Origin: Serratia sp. M24T3
Lineage (GTDB): Bacteria > Pseudomonadota > Gammaproteobacteria > Enterobacterales > Enterobacteriaceae
Assembly: GCF_000257645.1 (NCBI RefSeq)
Contig: NZ_AJHJ01000014.1
Location: forward strand, 35,892-99,891
DNA length: 64,000 nucleotides
Direction: 5' to 3'
Each line of letters begins with the position of its first letter. Within the stretch, counting starts at the first letter, position 1. The notes beneath the pieces are model-generated. The model worked only from the letters and a program-made list of their open reading frames with translations, ran no database searches and was not told the origin of the DNA. Positions 25,479-34,868 of the stretch are shown piece after piece. The position numbers and the translations under genes are program-made.

Positions 25479-26957
25479 ATGATCCAGTTTTTGTTGAATG
25501 ACCGTTTGCAGCAGGAGACAACCTTGCCGCCAGACACCACGGTTTTACAGTATTTACGGCGCGATGCAGGACGGTGCGGAACCAAAGAGGGTTGCGCGTC
25601 GGGTGACTGTGGCGCCTGTACGGTGGTCATTGCTGAACCGCAGGGTGAGGCGCTGCGTTACACGCCGATCAACGCCTGCCTGACATTTATGTCGGCCTTG
25701 CAGGGTAAGCAACTGATTACCGTAGAAGATCTGAAACACCGGGGTGAGCTGCACAGTGTGCAGCAGGCGATGGTAGACAACCACGCCTCGCAGTGCGGTT
25801 TTTGTACCCCTGGCTTTGTCATGTCGATGTTTGCACTGCAAAAGAGTGCGCAAAAAAAAATGCAGTCTGCCGCATTGGCGAGCCGTGGCGCACAGCGCGA
25901 AGAAATATTGCAGGCGCTGTCGGGTAACCTTTGCCGCTGCACCGGCTATCGTCCGATTGTCGATGCGGCACATTCCGCTTGTGAATTGCAGGCTGAAGAT
26001 CAGTTCGATCGCGGCGAAAAAGTGACCCTGCAACGTCTCAGGGCGATCGCGCCGATTGCCGGTCAGGTTACTCGTGCGCAGGATGATGTCAGCCTGCTGC
26101 CGTCATCAATTGATGAGCTGGCGGCGGCTTATCTGGCGAATCCACAGGCTAGACTGGTTGCCGGTGGCACCGATTTGGCGTTGGAAGTGACACAGCGACA
26201 TCAGCGTTTAACCCAGCTTATCGCCCTAAGCCACATCCCCGAACTTCAGGCGATTAGCGTGACCCCGGACAGCCTGCTGATTGGCGCAGCAGCGACGCTG
26301 AGCAGCTGTTTGCCGCTATTGGAGCACGAATTTCCGGATTTTGGCGCGCTGCTTGAGCGTTTTGCCTCACAGCAAATTCGTAATCAGGGCACCTTTGGCG
26401 GAAATATCGCCAACGCTTCACCGATTGGCGACGGCGGACCGGTGCTGTTGGCGCTGGGTGCTTCTCTGGTTTTGCGCCGTGGAAAAGAGCAGCGAACATT
26501 GCCGCTGGAACAGTTTTATCTGGGCTATAAGCAAACTGCCTTGCAGGCCGGTGAGTTCATCGAGCAGATTATTATCCCTCGCGTGGCGGCGGATTCGAGC
26601 AGAACACTCAAAGTCTACAAAGTTTCCAAACGCCTCGACGATGACATTTCGGCAGTGTGCGGCGCGTTCCACATTGAAGTGCGGGAGGGCATCGTGATCC
26701 ACGCCTCGATTGCCTATGGCGGCATGGCGGCGATTGCCAAACGCGCCTCACACTGTGAGCAGCAACTGGTTGGCCAGGTTTGGCAAAGCACTACCGTTGA
26801 GCGGGCCTGTCAGGCATTAGCCGTCGATTATCAGCCTATTAGCGATTTTCGCGCCAGTCAGGAGTACCGCATGCAGGTGGCAAAAAACCTGCTGCGCCGC
26901 TGCCTGATTGAAACGACCTCTTCTGAAACTTTGATGCGGGTGACGCAATATGTCTAA
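25479..26957 (+). CDS. xdhA: Xanthine dehydrogenase small subunit (FeS/FAD)
   Basis: Electron-transfer subunit of xanthine dehydrogenase, which oxidises hypoxanthine to xanthine and then urate with NAD. The N-terminal plant-type 2Fe-2S domain has Cys39, Cys44, Cys47 and Cys67. The second 2Fe-2S domain has Cys106, Cys109, Cys152 and Cys154 (CRCTGYRPI). The FAD domain carries LVAGGTDL (226-233) and GTFGGNIANASPIGD (304-318). At 492 residues it is a complete XdhA of the two-subunit type. Its stop overlaps the xdhB start by 8 bp. Confidence 0.94.
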   Translation: MIQFLLNDRLQQETTLPPDTTVLQYLRRDAGRCGTKEGCASGDCGACTVVIAEPQGEALRYTPINACLTFMSALQGKQLITVEDLKHRGELHSVQQAMVDNHASQCGFCTPGFVMSMFALQKSAQKKMQSAALASRGAQREEILQALSGNLCRCTGYRPIVDAAHSACELQAEDQFDRGEKVTLQRLRAIAPIAGQVTRAQDDVSLLPSSIDELAAAYLANPQARLVAGGTDLALEVTQRHQRLTQLIALSHIPELQAISVTPDSLLIGAAATLSSCLPLLEHEFPDFGALLERFASQQIRNQGTFGGNIANASPIGDGGPVLLALGASLVLRRGKEQRTLPLEQFYLGYKQTALQAGEFIEQIIIPRVAADSSRTLKVYKVSKRLDDDISAVCGAFHIEVREGIVIHASIAYGGMAAIAKRASHCEQQLVGQVWQSTTVERACQALAVDYQPISDFRASQEYRMQVAKNLLRRCLIETTSSETLMRVTQYV

Positions 26958-29379
26958 ATCATCACCTATCCCAACTCAGGAAACCTTGGCCGAGCTGTTC
27001 CGCGCCGGTCTGGCCAGCGGCACCGGCAAGAGCATGAAACACGAAAGCGCCGACAAACACGTCAGCGGTGAGGCAGTTTACATTGACGACCGGCTGGAAT
27101 TCCCCAACCAGCTGCACCTTGTGCCGCGTCTGAGTGACGTCGCGCATGCCGAAATTCTGCGTATTGACATCGAACCTTGTTACGCCATTCCCGGCGTGGT
27201 TAAAGTCATTACTGCCGCCGATGTGCCCGGCGAGCTGGATATTGCGCCTTTGACCGAGGGTGACCCTTTACTGGCTAAAGATCGGATTGAATATTACGGG
27301 CAAATCCTGCTGGCAGTGGCGGCCACCTCACAGGAAGCTGCACGTCAGGCGGCGGCAGCGGCAATTATTGAATATCGTGAACTCGAAGCGGTATTGAGTG
27401 TTAAACAGGCTCTGGCCGAGCAGCATTGGGTTGAAGAACCGCACGTTCACAAGCGCGGAGATTCAGCTACGGCGCTGCTCAACGCCGATCATCGTTTGCA
27501 GGGCGAACTGGAAATCGGCGGTCAGGAACACTTTTATCTCGAGACGCAAATTGCCACCGTAATGCCTGGTGAAGACGGGGCGATGCTGGTCTATAGCTCG
27601 ACGCAACACCCGACCGAGGTGCAGAAACTGGTCGCTTCGGTGCTTGGCCTGCCGATGCATAAAGTTGTGGTGGATATGCGTCGTATGGGCGGCGGTTTTG
27701 GCGGCAAAGAAACTCAGGCAGCGGGCACGGCTTGTCTGGCCGCGCTGGCGGCGCATCTCACTGGGCGACCGGTTAAAATGCGCCTGTCACGGCAGGATGA
27801 CATGATGATCACCGGCAAGCGGCATCCTTTTTATGTCAGCTATGACGTTGGATATAATCATCAAGGATTGATTCAAGGCATCGAAATCAAACTGGCGGGC
27901 AACTGCGGTTATTCACTGGATTTATCTGGCTCCATTATTGACCGTGCCATGTTTCACGCCGATAACGCCTATTATCTCGGCGACGCGACCATCACCGGCT
28001 ATCGCTGCAAAACCAATATTGCCTCGAACACCGCCTATCGCGGTTTTGGCGGACCGCAAGGCATGGTGGCAATCGAGCATATTGTCGATCACATTGCCCG
28101 TGAACGAGGTCTTGACCCGCTGACGGTGCGCAAACTGAACTATTACGGCACCCACGATCGTAACGTCACTCATTATTATCAAACCGTCGAGCAAAATCTA
28201 TTGCAGGAGATGACCGCCGATCTCGAACAAAGCGCCGACTATGCCGCCCGCCGTGAAGCGATTCGAGAATTTAACGCCCGCAGCCCGTATCTGAAGAAAG
28301 GGCTGGCACTCACGCCGGTGAAATTTGGCATCTCGTTTACTGCCAGCTTCCTCAATCAGGCCGGAGCGCTGGTGCTGGTGTATACCGACGGCAGTATTCA
28401 GCTCAATCACGGCGGCACTGAAATGGGTCAGGGCCTTAACACTAAAGTCGCGCAGGTGGTGGCCGAAGTCTTTCAGGTTCCGCTGTCGCAGATTCAAATC
28501 ACCGCCACCGATACCGGTAAAGTGCCGAATACTTCCCCGACAGCGGCTTCTTCCGGGGCAGATTTAAACGGTAAGGCCGCGCAAAATGCAGCGGAAATTA
28601 TCAAAGGCCGCCTGACTGAAATGCTGATGCGCAACTATCAGGCGCAAGAGCAGGAAATCGCCTTTAGTAATGGCCAAGTCAGGGTTAAAGAGCAGTATTT
28701 CACTTTCCAGCAGGTGGTACAGGAAGCCTGGCTGAATCAGGTTTCGCTGTCGAGCACAGGCTTTTATAAAACGCCGAAGATTTTCTACGATCGCAGCAAG
28801 GCGGCCGGGCATCCGTTCTATTACTTTTCTTATGGCGCGGCCTGTTCGGAAGTGTTGATCGATACCCTAACCGGTGAATACAAGCTGTTGCGTGCCGATA
28901 TTCTGCATGACGTGGGTGATTCGTTGAATCCGGCCATTGATATTGGGCAGGTCGAGGGCGGATTTGTGCAGGGTATGGGCTGGCTTACCTGTGAAGAATT
29001 GGTATGGAGCGGCAAAGGGCGGCTGGAAACCAGCGGCCCGGCCAGCTATAAAATCCCGGCTATTGCCGACGTGCCACAGGATTTGCGAGTTAAACTGGTG
29101 GAAAATCGCAAAAATCCCGAGGATACCGTTTTCCATTCCAAAGCCGTGGGCGAACCGCCGTTTATGCTGGGGATCTCGGTCTGGTGCGCGCTGAAAGACG
29201 CTATTGCCAGCGTGGCAGATTATCGGCTGCATCCACAGCTTGATGCGCCAGCGACGCCAGAACGTGTGCTGCGCGGCGTAACCCTGCTGCAAGATCAGAT
29301 GGCGCTTTCCAGTGACGTTGTCACTCAATGGTCACTGATTTCCGCTACCCAAACCACGGCTTCAACCGCCAATCGCTGA
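26950..29379 (+). CDS. xdhB: Xanthine dehydrogenase molybdopterin-binding subunit
   Basis: Catalytic subunit carrying the molybdenum cofactor; hydroxylates hypoxanthine and xanthine. The 809-residue product has GGGFGGKET (residues 247-255), TAYRGFGGPQGM, the substrate/cofactor segments RGFGG and NTSPTAASSGADLNG, and the catalytic glutamate at about 735 in VGEPPF. Overlaps xdhA by 8 bp, so the subunits are made together. The C-terminal 40 residues beyond the barrel are unremarkable. Confidence 0.94.
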   Translation: MSKSSPIPTQETLAELFRAGLASGTGKSMKHESADKHVSGEAVYIDDRLEFPNQLHLVPRLSDVAHAEILRIDIEPCYAIPGVVKVITAADVPGELDIAPLTEGDPLLAKDRIEYYGQILLAVAATSQEAARQAAAAAIIEYRELEAVLSVKQALAEQHWVEEPHVHKRGDSATALLNADHRLQGELEIGGQEHFYLETQIATVMPGEDGAMLVYSSTQHPTEVQKLVASVLGLPMHKVVVDMRRMGGGFGGKETQAAGTACLAALAAHLTGRPVKMRLSRQDDMMITGKRHPFYVSYDVGYNHQGLIQGIEIKLAGNCGYSLDLSGSIIDRAMFHADNAYYLGDATITGYRCKTNIASNTAYRGFGGPQGMVAIEHIVDHIARERGLDPLTVRKLNYYGTHDRNVTHYYQTVEQNLLQEMTADLEQSADYAARREAIREFNARSPYLKKGLALTPVKFGISFTASFLNQAGALVLVYTDGSIQLNHGGTEMGQGLNTKVAQVVAEVFQVPLSQIQITATDTGKVPNTSPTAASSGADLNGKAAQNAAEIIKGRLTEMLMRNYQAQEQEIAFSNGQVRVKEQYFTFQQVVQEAWLNQVSLSSTGFYKTPKIFYDRSKAAGHPFYYFSYGAACSEVLIDTLTGEYKLLRADILHDVGDSLNPAIDIGQVEGGFVQGMGWLTCEELVWSGKGRLETSGPASYKIPAIADVPQDLRVKLVENRKNPEDTVFHSKAVGEPPFMLGISVWCALKDAIASVADYRLHPQLDAPATPERVLRGVTLLQDQMALSSDVVTQWSLISATQTTASTANR

Positions 29380-29392
29380 TTCTGGAGGCCTT

Positions 29393-30178
29393 ATGCGCAC
29401 CGATGATTGGATAACCCAGCTCAGTCAGTTGCAACAGCGCAAAGAATCCTGCGTGATGCTAACGCTGATCGAACATCATGGCTCAACGCCGCGTAACAGC
29501 GGCTGTAAGATGTTGGTGACTGCCGATAATCAGTATTTTACTCTTGGTGGCGGCAATCTGGAGTTTCAGGCCACGGCGATCGCACGGGAAATGATCCAGC
29601 AAGGCGCGCAGGAAAGTCGTGTTGAGCGTTTTAATCTCGGAGCCAGACTGGGGCAGTGCTGCGGTGGCGTGGCGACGGTATTGCTGGAGCCGCTTTGCCA
29701 GCAGCAGCCTCACGTGGTGGTTTACGGCGCGGGGCACGTCGGACGCGCTCTGGTGGCTATTTTGTCAACCTTGCCGTGCCGCATTAGCTGGGTAGATTCG
29801 CGTGCCAGTGAGTTTCCAGCCAGCGTTAGCCCGGAAATCAACTGCCTGGTCGATGAAGATCCAGCAGAGACGGTGCAGCAAATGCCTGCCAACAGTTATT
29901 TTATCGTGCTGACTCACGACCATCAGCTGGATCTGGCGTTGAGCGAAAAAATCCTTAAACGCAATGATTTCAGCTATTTTGGCCTGATTGGCTCTGAGAC
30001 CAAACGCAAACGCTTTGACTATCGGCTTGCTGGCAAGGGAATTAGTGAAGAAAGTCTGGCACGGATGCGCTGCCCGGTAGGATTACCCGATGTCAAAGGT
30101 AAACTTCCGGCAGAAATAGCGGTGGCTATCGCCGGAGAGTTTATTGCTGCCTATTCGACGGCGGGTCAAGGGCGCTAG
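29393..30178 (+). CDS. xdhC: Xanthine dehydrogenase accessory protein XdhC
   Basis: XdhC binds molybdenum cofactor, promotes its sulfuration and inserts it in XdhB. The 261-residue product has the N-terminal GSTPRNSGCKMLV and LGGGNLE motifs and a Rossmann-like second half with VVYGAGHVGRALVAIL and GLIGSETKRKRF. It lies 13 bp after xdhB with GGAGG in front, completing the xdhABC operon. Confidence 0.93.
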   Translation: MRTDDWITQLSQLQQRKESCVMLTLIEHHGSTPRNSGCKMLVTADNQYFTLGGGNLEFQATAIAREMIQQGAQESRVERFNLGARLGQCCGGVATVLLEPLCQQQPHVVVYGAGHVGRALVAILSTLPCRISWVDSRASEFPASVSPEINCLVDEDPAETVQQMPANSYFIVLTHDHQLDLALSEKILKRNDFSYFGLIGSETKRKRFDYRLAGKGISEESLARMRCPVGLPDVKGKLPAEIAVAIAGEFIAAYSTAGQGR

Positions 30179-30183
30179 AAAGA

Positions 30184-30211
30184 GTCAGGCGATGAGTCAT
30201 TAGCGCCTGAC
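30184..30211. terminator. Hairpin between converging genes
   Basis: GTCAGGCG (30184-30191) pairs perfectly with CGCCTGAC (30204-30211). No U-tract follows; may act as a Rho-dependent end or mRNA barrier for xdhC. Confidence 0.4.
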
Positions 30212-30246
30212 CTGGCGCAACGCCCTGAGTTGACGGCATAAACCGC

Positions 30247-31182
30247 CTAGTTCGCATTGCCAATCTTCAGGATTGCGCGTCCGGTCACTCCGCCATGCTG
30301 TTGCTCAATCGCTTCGGCGGCCCGAGCAAACGCGTAAATTTTACCGATTTTCAGCATCAGCAAGCCGTCGGCAAGCTGCTGTACCAGTGTTTCCAGCAGC
30401 GCGTTGTCAGGATGCATTTGCAGGAATACCGGCTCAGATGCCGTGCTGATCAACGCAGCAATATCGGGTCTGACCGCACTGACCACGCGCGCAAGCGGTT
30501 TTAGCGTCGGGCTCAGATTTTCATAACCCGCACCGGCCAAATCAAGCAATAAATCAACGTTTTTAATAGACGCAAATTCTTGCGGATGATGATAATCGAT
30601 AACCTTATTGGCTCCGAGATGGCTTAAATAGTCGTGATTTTTGGCCGAGGCGGTGGCAATGACTTCGGCACCGGCCTGATGCGCCAACTGTACCGCTAGA
30701 GCCCCAACGCCGCCCGCCGCACCGTGGATAAGCACCCGCTGGCCTGCTTTAAGTTGCCCCTGTTCGAATAATCCCTGCCAGGCGGTGGTCCCGCTTACTG
30801 GCAACGCGCTGGCTGTTTCGTCAGTGACTCCGGCTGGCACTCGAACCAACTGGGCTGATTCGACAAGAATAAACTGTGCGAAAGCGCCATGGTTTCCAGT
30901 TAAACCCATTACGCGGTCGCCTATTTGAAACGTGGTTAATCCGGCAGGAACTGAATCAACAACGCCCATAAACTCGCTGCCCGAGGTGACGGGGAATTTC
31001 AGCGGGAAAAATTCACTCAAAAATCCGCTGCGGACCTTCATATCAACCGGATTAATCCCCGCACTGATAACTCGGACCACCACTTGAGAACCTGTGGCCT
31101 CCGGGATGGCGACATCTTCAATTTTAACCACCTGCTGATTACCGTATTGATGGAAACGCACTGCCTGATTGGAAATAGTCAT
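30247..31182 (-). CDS. Zinc-independent quinone oxidoreductase-type MDR protein
   Basis: A 311-residue NADPH-dependent reductase of the medium-chain family (quinone oxidoreductase / QOR type). It has SAGINPVDMKVRSG, the family signature; the cofactor motif HGAAGGVGALAVQLA near residue 150; and no structural zinc cysteines. ATG at 31182 is chosen because GGGAG lies right before it; a longer in-frame start at 31293 would reach into the divergent LysR gene. It is divergent from a LysR regulator that probably controls it. Confidence 0.87.
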   Translation of the reverse strand: MTISNQAVRFHQYGNQQVVKIEDVAIPEATGSQVVVRVISAGINPVDMKVRSGFLSEFFPLKFPVTSGSEFMGVVDSVPAGLTTFQIGDRVMGLTGNHGAFAQFILVESAQLVRVPAGVTDETASALPVSGTTAWQGLFEQGQLKAGQRVLIHGAAGGVGALAVQLAHQAGAEVIATASAKNHDYLSHLGANKVIDYHHPQEFASIKNVDLLLDLAGAGYENLSPTLKPLARVVSAVRPDIAALISTASEPVFLQMHPDNALLETLVQQLADGLLMLKIGKIYAFARAAEAIEQQHGGVTGRAILKIGNAN

Positions 31183-31282
31183 TTTTTGTTCTCCCGTTAA
31201 GTTGAAAGCTACGATAATGGTTTTAAAAATGGTTTGATAGATGGCAAGATTGGCACAAGTCGTTCCAAAAATGGACCACACT

Positions 31283-32164
31283 ATGGATCTCAACGGATTA
31301 AAAAGCTTTATTGCCGTCGCGGCTGCGGGCGGATTCGGAGCTGCCAGCCGCCAGACCGGGATGGCTAAATCCAGTCTTTCGCGTCATGTCAGTCAGCTTG
31401 AAGACCAGCTCGATGTGCGTTTGCTGGAACGCACGCAAACCGGCTTTCGGCTTACTGAAGAGGGCAGTTTTATGCTGGAAAAAGCCCAGCCGTTGCTCGA
31501 TGAACTGAATGACTTGGCCGAGGCGCTGGGCACTCGTCGGCAAAAACCTTCCGGCAAACTCAGAATCAGCGTGCCGACCCTGATGGTGACCTCCTCTTTT
31601 GGCGCAGTGGCGGCCCGTTACGCCCGCCTGTATCCCGACGTACAGCTTGAGGTGGTGGCAGAAGACCGGCGAGTTGACCCGATCCGCGAAGGTTATGACG
31701 CCGTACTGCGCGCGCAGCCCGTCAATGATGAAGAGTTGATGGGTAAAAAAGTATTCAGCGACCGCGTTCTGTTAGTCTGCAAGCCTGAAATCAGCGGCGA
31801 GCCTTTACCGTTTATCGCTTTGGGCAATCTTTATCGTGATCAACATATACCAATAATCCTAAATGGCGAGGTTAGCCAGATTGCGACCCGTGAAGTTATC
31901 CGCCTGTCATCACCGGCAATGATTTATGACGCGGTTTTAACCGGAGTTGGCGCGGCTTTGTTGCCCATTATCATGATTGGCGATGACGTTAAAACGGGCA
32001 GGTTGATTTCTCTGGGGGAACAAATTGACGGGGAGATCAATTTCTGGTTCTTGTATCCCAGTCGCCGCCATTTAAGCCTGCGTACAAGGGCGTTAATGAA
32101 TCTGCTGGTAGCGCATTTTGCTGAATATTCTGCTGGTGCAGAAGCAGGCAAGTCAGAGGTCTAG
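31283..32164 (+). CDS. LysR family transcriptional regulator
   Basis: About 293 residues, with the winged HTH MDLNGLKSFIAVAAAGGFG then TGMAKSSLSRHVSQLEDQLD, and the effector domain after residue 90. It belongs to the group (CrgA/DsdC-like) that often sits divergent to oxidoreductase genes. ATG at 31271 is also possible; the upstream ATG at 31241 adds residues not usual for the family. The intergenic DNA holds two ATGGTTT repeats (31217-31234) that may be part of its site. Confidence 0.83.
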   Translation: MDLNGLKSFIAVAAAGGFGAASRQTGMAKSSLSRHVSQLEDQLDVRLLERTQTGFRLTEEGSFMLEKAQPLLDELNDLAEALGTRRQKPSGKLRISVPTLMVTSSFGAVAARYARLYPDVQLEVVAEDRRVDPIREGYDAVLRAQPVNDEELMGKKVFSDRVLLVCKPEISGEPLPFIALGNLYRDQHIPIILNGEVSQIATREVIRLSSPAMIYDAVLTGVGAALLPIIMIGDDVKTGRLISLGEQIDGEINFWFLYPSRRHLSLRTRALMNLLVAHFAEYSAGAEAGKSEV

Positions 32165-32273
32165 ATTTTCGGCTGCGGGCATTGGAAATCAAAAGTCGGT
32201 TCGGTATTCAGTGTGAAATAGCGCTAAGATAAACTTTATTCAGAAACGTTGATCAACGTGCAGGCGGAAGGTT

Positions 32274-33155
32274 ATGTCAGAAGACAATCGTTCAGACCAA
32301 AACAGGCTCGGCAATTATCTTAAAGACCGTCGTAGCCGGTTGGATGCCGCCAGCCTGGGATATCCGCCGTCAAGAAGGCGCACTCCGGGACTGCGCCGGG
32401 AAGAGGTGGCTCTGCGCGCAAACGTTAGCACTACCTGGTACACCTGGCTGGAACAAGGCCGCGAAGGAGCGCCATCGAGCGAAGTGCTGGAGCGTTTGGC
32501 CCGTGCGCTGGTGTTGTCAGAAATTGAGCGCGAATACTTATTTTTGCTGGCACAGAATCGGCCGCCAGCCTTGCAGCATCCTCCAGAATCAACGGTATCA
32601 CCGCAGTTGCAAAGGTTGCTCGACGCGATGGAGACCATTCCCGCATTTATTAAAACCGCCGATTGGACCGTGGTGGCCTGGAATCGGGCAGCGATTACCG
32701 TTCTTGCGGATTACTCGGCCATGCCGCTTAAGCAGCGTAATGTGTTGCGTATGGTGTTTCTGAATACGGAAAAGCGCAGGCTGATGCCGGAGTGGGAAAA
32801 TATTGCCGGTTTTCTGGTGGCAAATTTCAGAGCCGAAACGGCTCGCGCCGGAATGAGTGACACGGCTCGCCTGCTGATAGACGAGCTTAGCGCAGCCAGC
32901 CCTGAGTTTCAGGCGCTTTGGCTTGATCAAAATGTTCGCAATCACGGCGAAGGCACCAAGAAGATTCAGCATCCTGAGGTCGGCATTATCGCTCTCGACT
33001 ACTCGTCATTTGCCGTGGATGGTAATCCCAATCTCAGCATGGTGGTCTATAACCCGGCGACTGAACACGATAAAGCCAACGTTTTGGCCTTGCTAAAGCG
33101 CTCTTCCGGGCAGCACTTTGCCTACGACACTGTGGATCGTGAAGTTTATAAATAA
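32274..33155 (+). CDS. XRE-type HTH regulator with MmyB-like ligand domain
   Basis: A 293-residue regulator. The N-terminal lambda-repressor-like HTH (TPGLRREEVALRANVSTTWY, residues about 38-57) is followed by a C-terminal MmyB-like domain (about 105-290) containing TADWTVVAWNRAA, the family hallmark, and VIVYNPATEHDKA-like VVYNPATEHDKANVL. Such proteins are thought to bind fatty acids or other small ligands and often control a neighbouring dehydrogenase. Here no divergent gene is adjacent, and the following gene is convergent. GGAAGG precedes the ATG. Confidence 0.85.
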   Translation: MSEDNRSDQNRLGNYLKDRRSRLDAASLGYPPSRRRTPGLRREEVALRANVSTTWYTWLEQGREGAPSSEVLERLARALVLSEIEREYLFLLAQNRPPALQHPPESTVSPQLQRLLDAMETIPAFIKTADWTVVAWNRAAITVLADYSAMPLKQRNVLRMVFLNTEKRRLMPEWENIAGFLVANFRAETARAGMSDTARLLIDELSAASPEFQALWLDQNVRNHGEGTKKIQHPEVGIIALDYSSFAVDGNPNLSMVVYNPATEHDKANVLALLKRSSGQHFAYDTVDREVYK

Positions 33156-33156
33156 T

Positions 33157-34815
33157 TCAATTCAGTTGGCGATTTTGCAGCCTGACAGCCAACAGCATCA
33201 CTGCCAGAGTCAGTAACACCGCCAGGCTGGCCATTGCCATTCCGTCGCCCACCGAACCCTGTTCAAACTGCCGCCAGACAAATACCGAGACGGTTTCCAC
33301 TCCGGCGGGAGCAAGCAATAGCGAGGTCACCAACTCGCGCGAAGCAACCGCAAACACCATCATCATCGAGGCGAGCAGGCTGGGCCAGACCAGCGGCAGT
33401 AGAATCAGCCGCAGCGCCTGTGCCGCGCTGGCCCCGTGAACTCTTGCCGCTGATTGAAGATTTTCGCCTATCTGCTCAATGGCCGCACTGACGTAACGCA
33501 CCGGATAAGGCATCAGCAGACAACAATAGGCCAACAGCAAAATCCCCACGGTATTATAAGGTGTGACCGGCCAAAAGCTGCGGTTCCACGCCAGAATCAG
33601 CCCTACGCCAACGACAATGCCGGGTAATGCTGCTGGAAATAGCGACAACGCATCAATCCACGCCGCAAAGCGCACTCGCTGTGAGACAACCAGCCACGAC
33701 GCCAGCAAACCGATCGTTCCGACAATCAGCGCAGTGGCGAGCGCCAAACCAAGACTGGTCGTTAGCGCGCTCAGCGCATCGCCCTGTAGGTCAAACAATG
33801 CATTGAAATGACGCCAGGTCAGATTGTTCATGCTCAGCCCGCCAGAGAGCGTGCGGCTAAACGCGGTCGCCAGCATTGACGCTAAAGGAACGCCCACGGC
33901 AATCAGCGCTATCAAGCAAAAAATTGCCATAACCGGAAAACGCCAAACCCCGAGTTGACGAGGGGCCACGGCAATCGGTTTACCCGAGGTGGTTGCAACA
34001 TTTTTACCCTGGGTGATGGCCCGCTGCACACAGAAGGCACAACAGGCGATAGCAACCAACACCACGGAAATGCCCGCCGCGCCCGGCATATCGATAGGCC
34101 AGTCCGCCAGCCGCTGTTCGATTCCGGTGGTCAACACGGCGATACCGCTGCGGGTTCCCAAAGCTGCAGGAACGCCGTACTCCTCAATTGCCAGCGTAAA
34201 GGCCAACAGCAGGCTTGAAGCCATTGACGGCAGCGCCAGGGGTAAAGTAATTCGCCCAAAGGCCCGCCACGGACCGGCCCCGTGAACTCTTGCCACCTCG
34301 GCGAGGCGGCTCCCGCTGGCGGCCATGCTCCGCGATACGGCAAAATAGACCACCGGGAAGACGTTCAGCGTCATGACGAACACCATTCCCGGCAGCGAAA
34401 ACAGGAGGTTATTTAAATCCAGGCCTACAAGCTGCTGCAGGTAGCCGTGAGATTGCAGCGCCAACATCCAGGAAAGGGCGGCAAGATAAGGGGGGAAAAG
34501 GAAAGGGATCAGAAACAATGCATCCCAAAACGCAGCGGCGGGTAAAACAAACAATCCGCGCAATGCTCCCAATGGAATGCCGATCAGCGCACTGCCAAAT
34601 GCCACACCTAACCCCAGCTTGACTGTTCCGCCCAACTCGGTTGAAAACTGGGCATCGTGCAACAGTCGACCAAAGGTGCTGAACGGTGCAGAAAATACGC
34701 CACTGGCAAAGTGTGGAAAAATCGCCTGTAACAGTACAAAACTGACCGGGACTGCCACCAAAAGCAGCAGCGCGCCACCGGTAAACATCGGTAGACAGGA
34801 ATTTTTATTCATCAC
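33157..34815 (-). CDS. ABC transporter permease, two fused permease halves (FbpB type)
   Basis: A 552-residue inner-membrane protein made of two homologous permease halves, each with about six helices and an EAA-type loop: VARVHGAGPWRAFGRITLPL near residue 180 and SAARVHGASAAQALRLILLP near residue 455. This fused layout is typical of iron(III) (Fbp/Sfu) and 2-aminoethylphosphonate importers. Last gene of a minus-strand operon after the ATPase and binding-protein genes. Confidence 0.87.
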   Translation of the reverse strand: MMNKNSCLPMFTGGALLLLVAVPVSFVLLQAIFPHFASGVFSAPFSTFGRLLHDAQFSTELGGTVKLGLGVAFGSALIGIPLGALRGLFVLPAAAFWDALFLIPFLFPPYLAALSWMLALQSHGYLQQLVGLDLNNLLFSLPGMVFVMTLNVFPVVYFAVSRSMAASGSRLAEVARVHGAGPWRAFGRITLPLALPSMASSLLLAFTLAIEEYGVPAALGTRSGIAVLTTGIEQRLADWPIDMPGAAGISVVLVAIACCAFCVQRAITQGKNVATTSGKPIAVAPRQLGVWRFPVMAIFCLIALIAVGVPLASMLATAFSRTLSGGLSMNNLTWRHFNALFDLQGDALSALTTSLGLALATALIVGTIGLLASWLVVSQRVRFAAWIDALSLFPAALPGIVVGVGLILAWNRSFWPVTPYNTVGILLLAYCCLLMPYPVRYVSAAIEQIGENLQSAARVHGASAAQALRLILLPLVWPSLLASMMMVFAVASRELVTSLLLAPAGVETVSVFVWRQFEQGSVGDGMAMASLAVLLTLAVMLLAVRLQNRQLN

Positions 34816-34825
34816 AAACTCCGAA

Positions 34826-34849
34826 GCCCGACAAGTTTCCCTGTCGGGC
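34826..34849 (-). other. Intra-operon hairpin between binding protein and permease genes
   Basis: GCCCGACA (34826-34833) and TGTCGGGC (34842-34849) form a perfect 8-bp stem with an 8-nt loop in the 53-bp gap. Likely stabilises the upstream binding-protein message or attenuates permease expression. Confidence 0.55.
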
Positions 34850-34868
34850 GATGATCAGGTTTTCACCA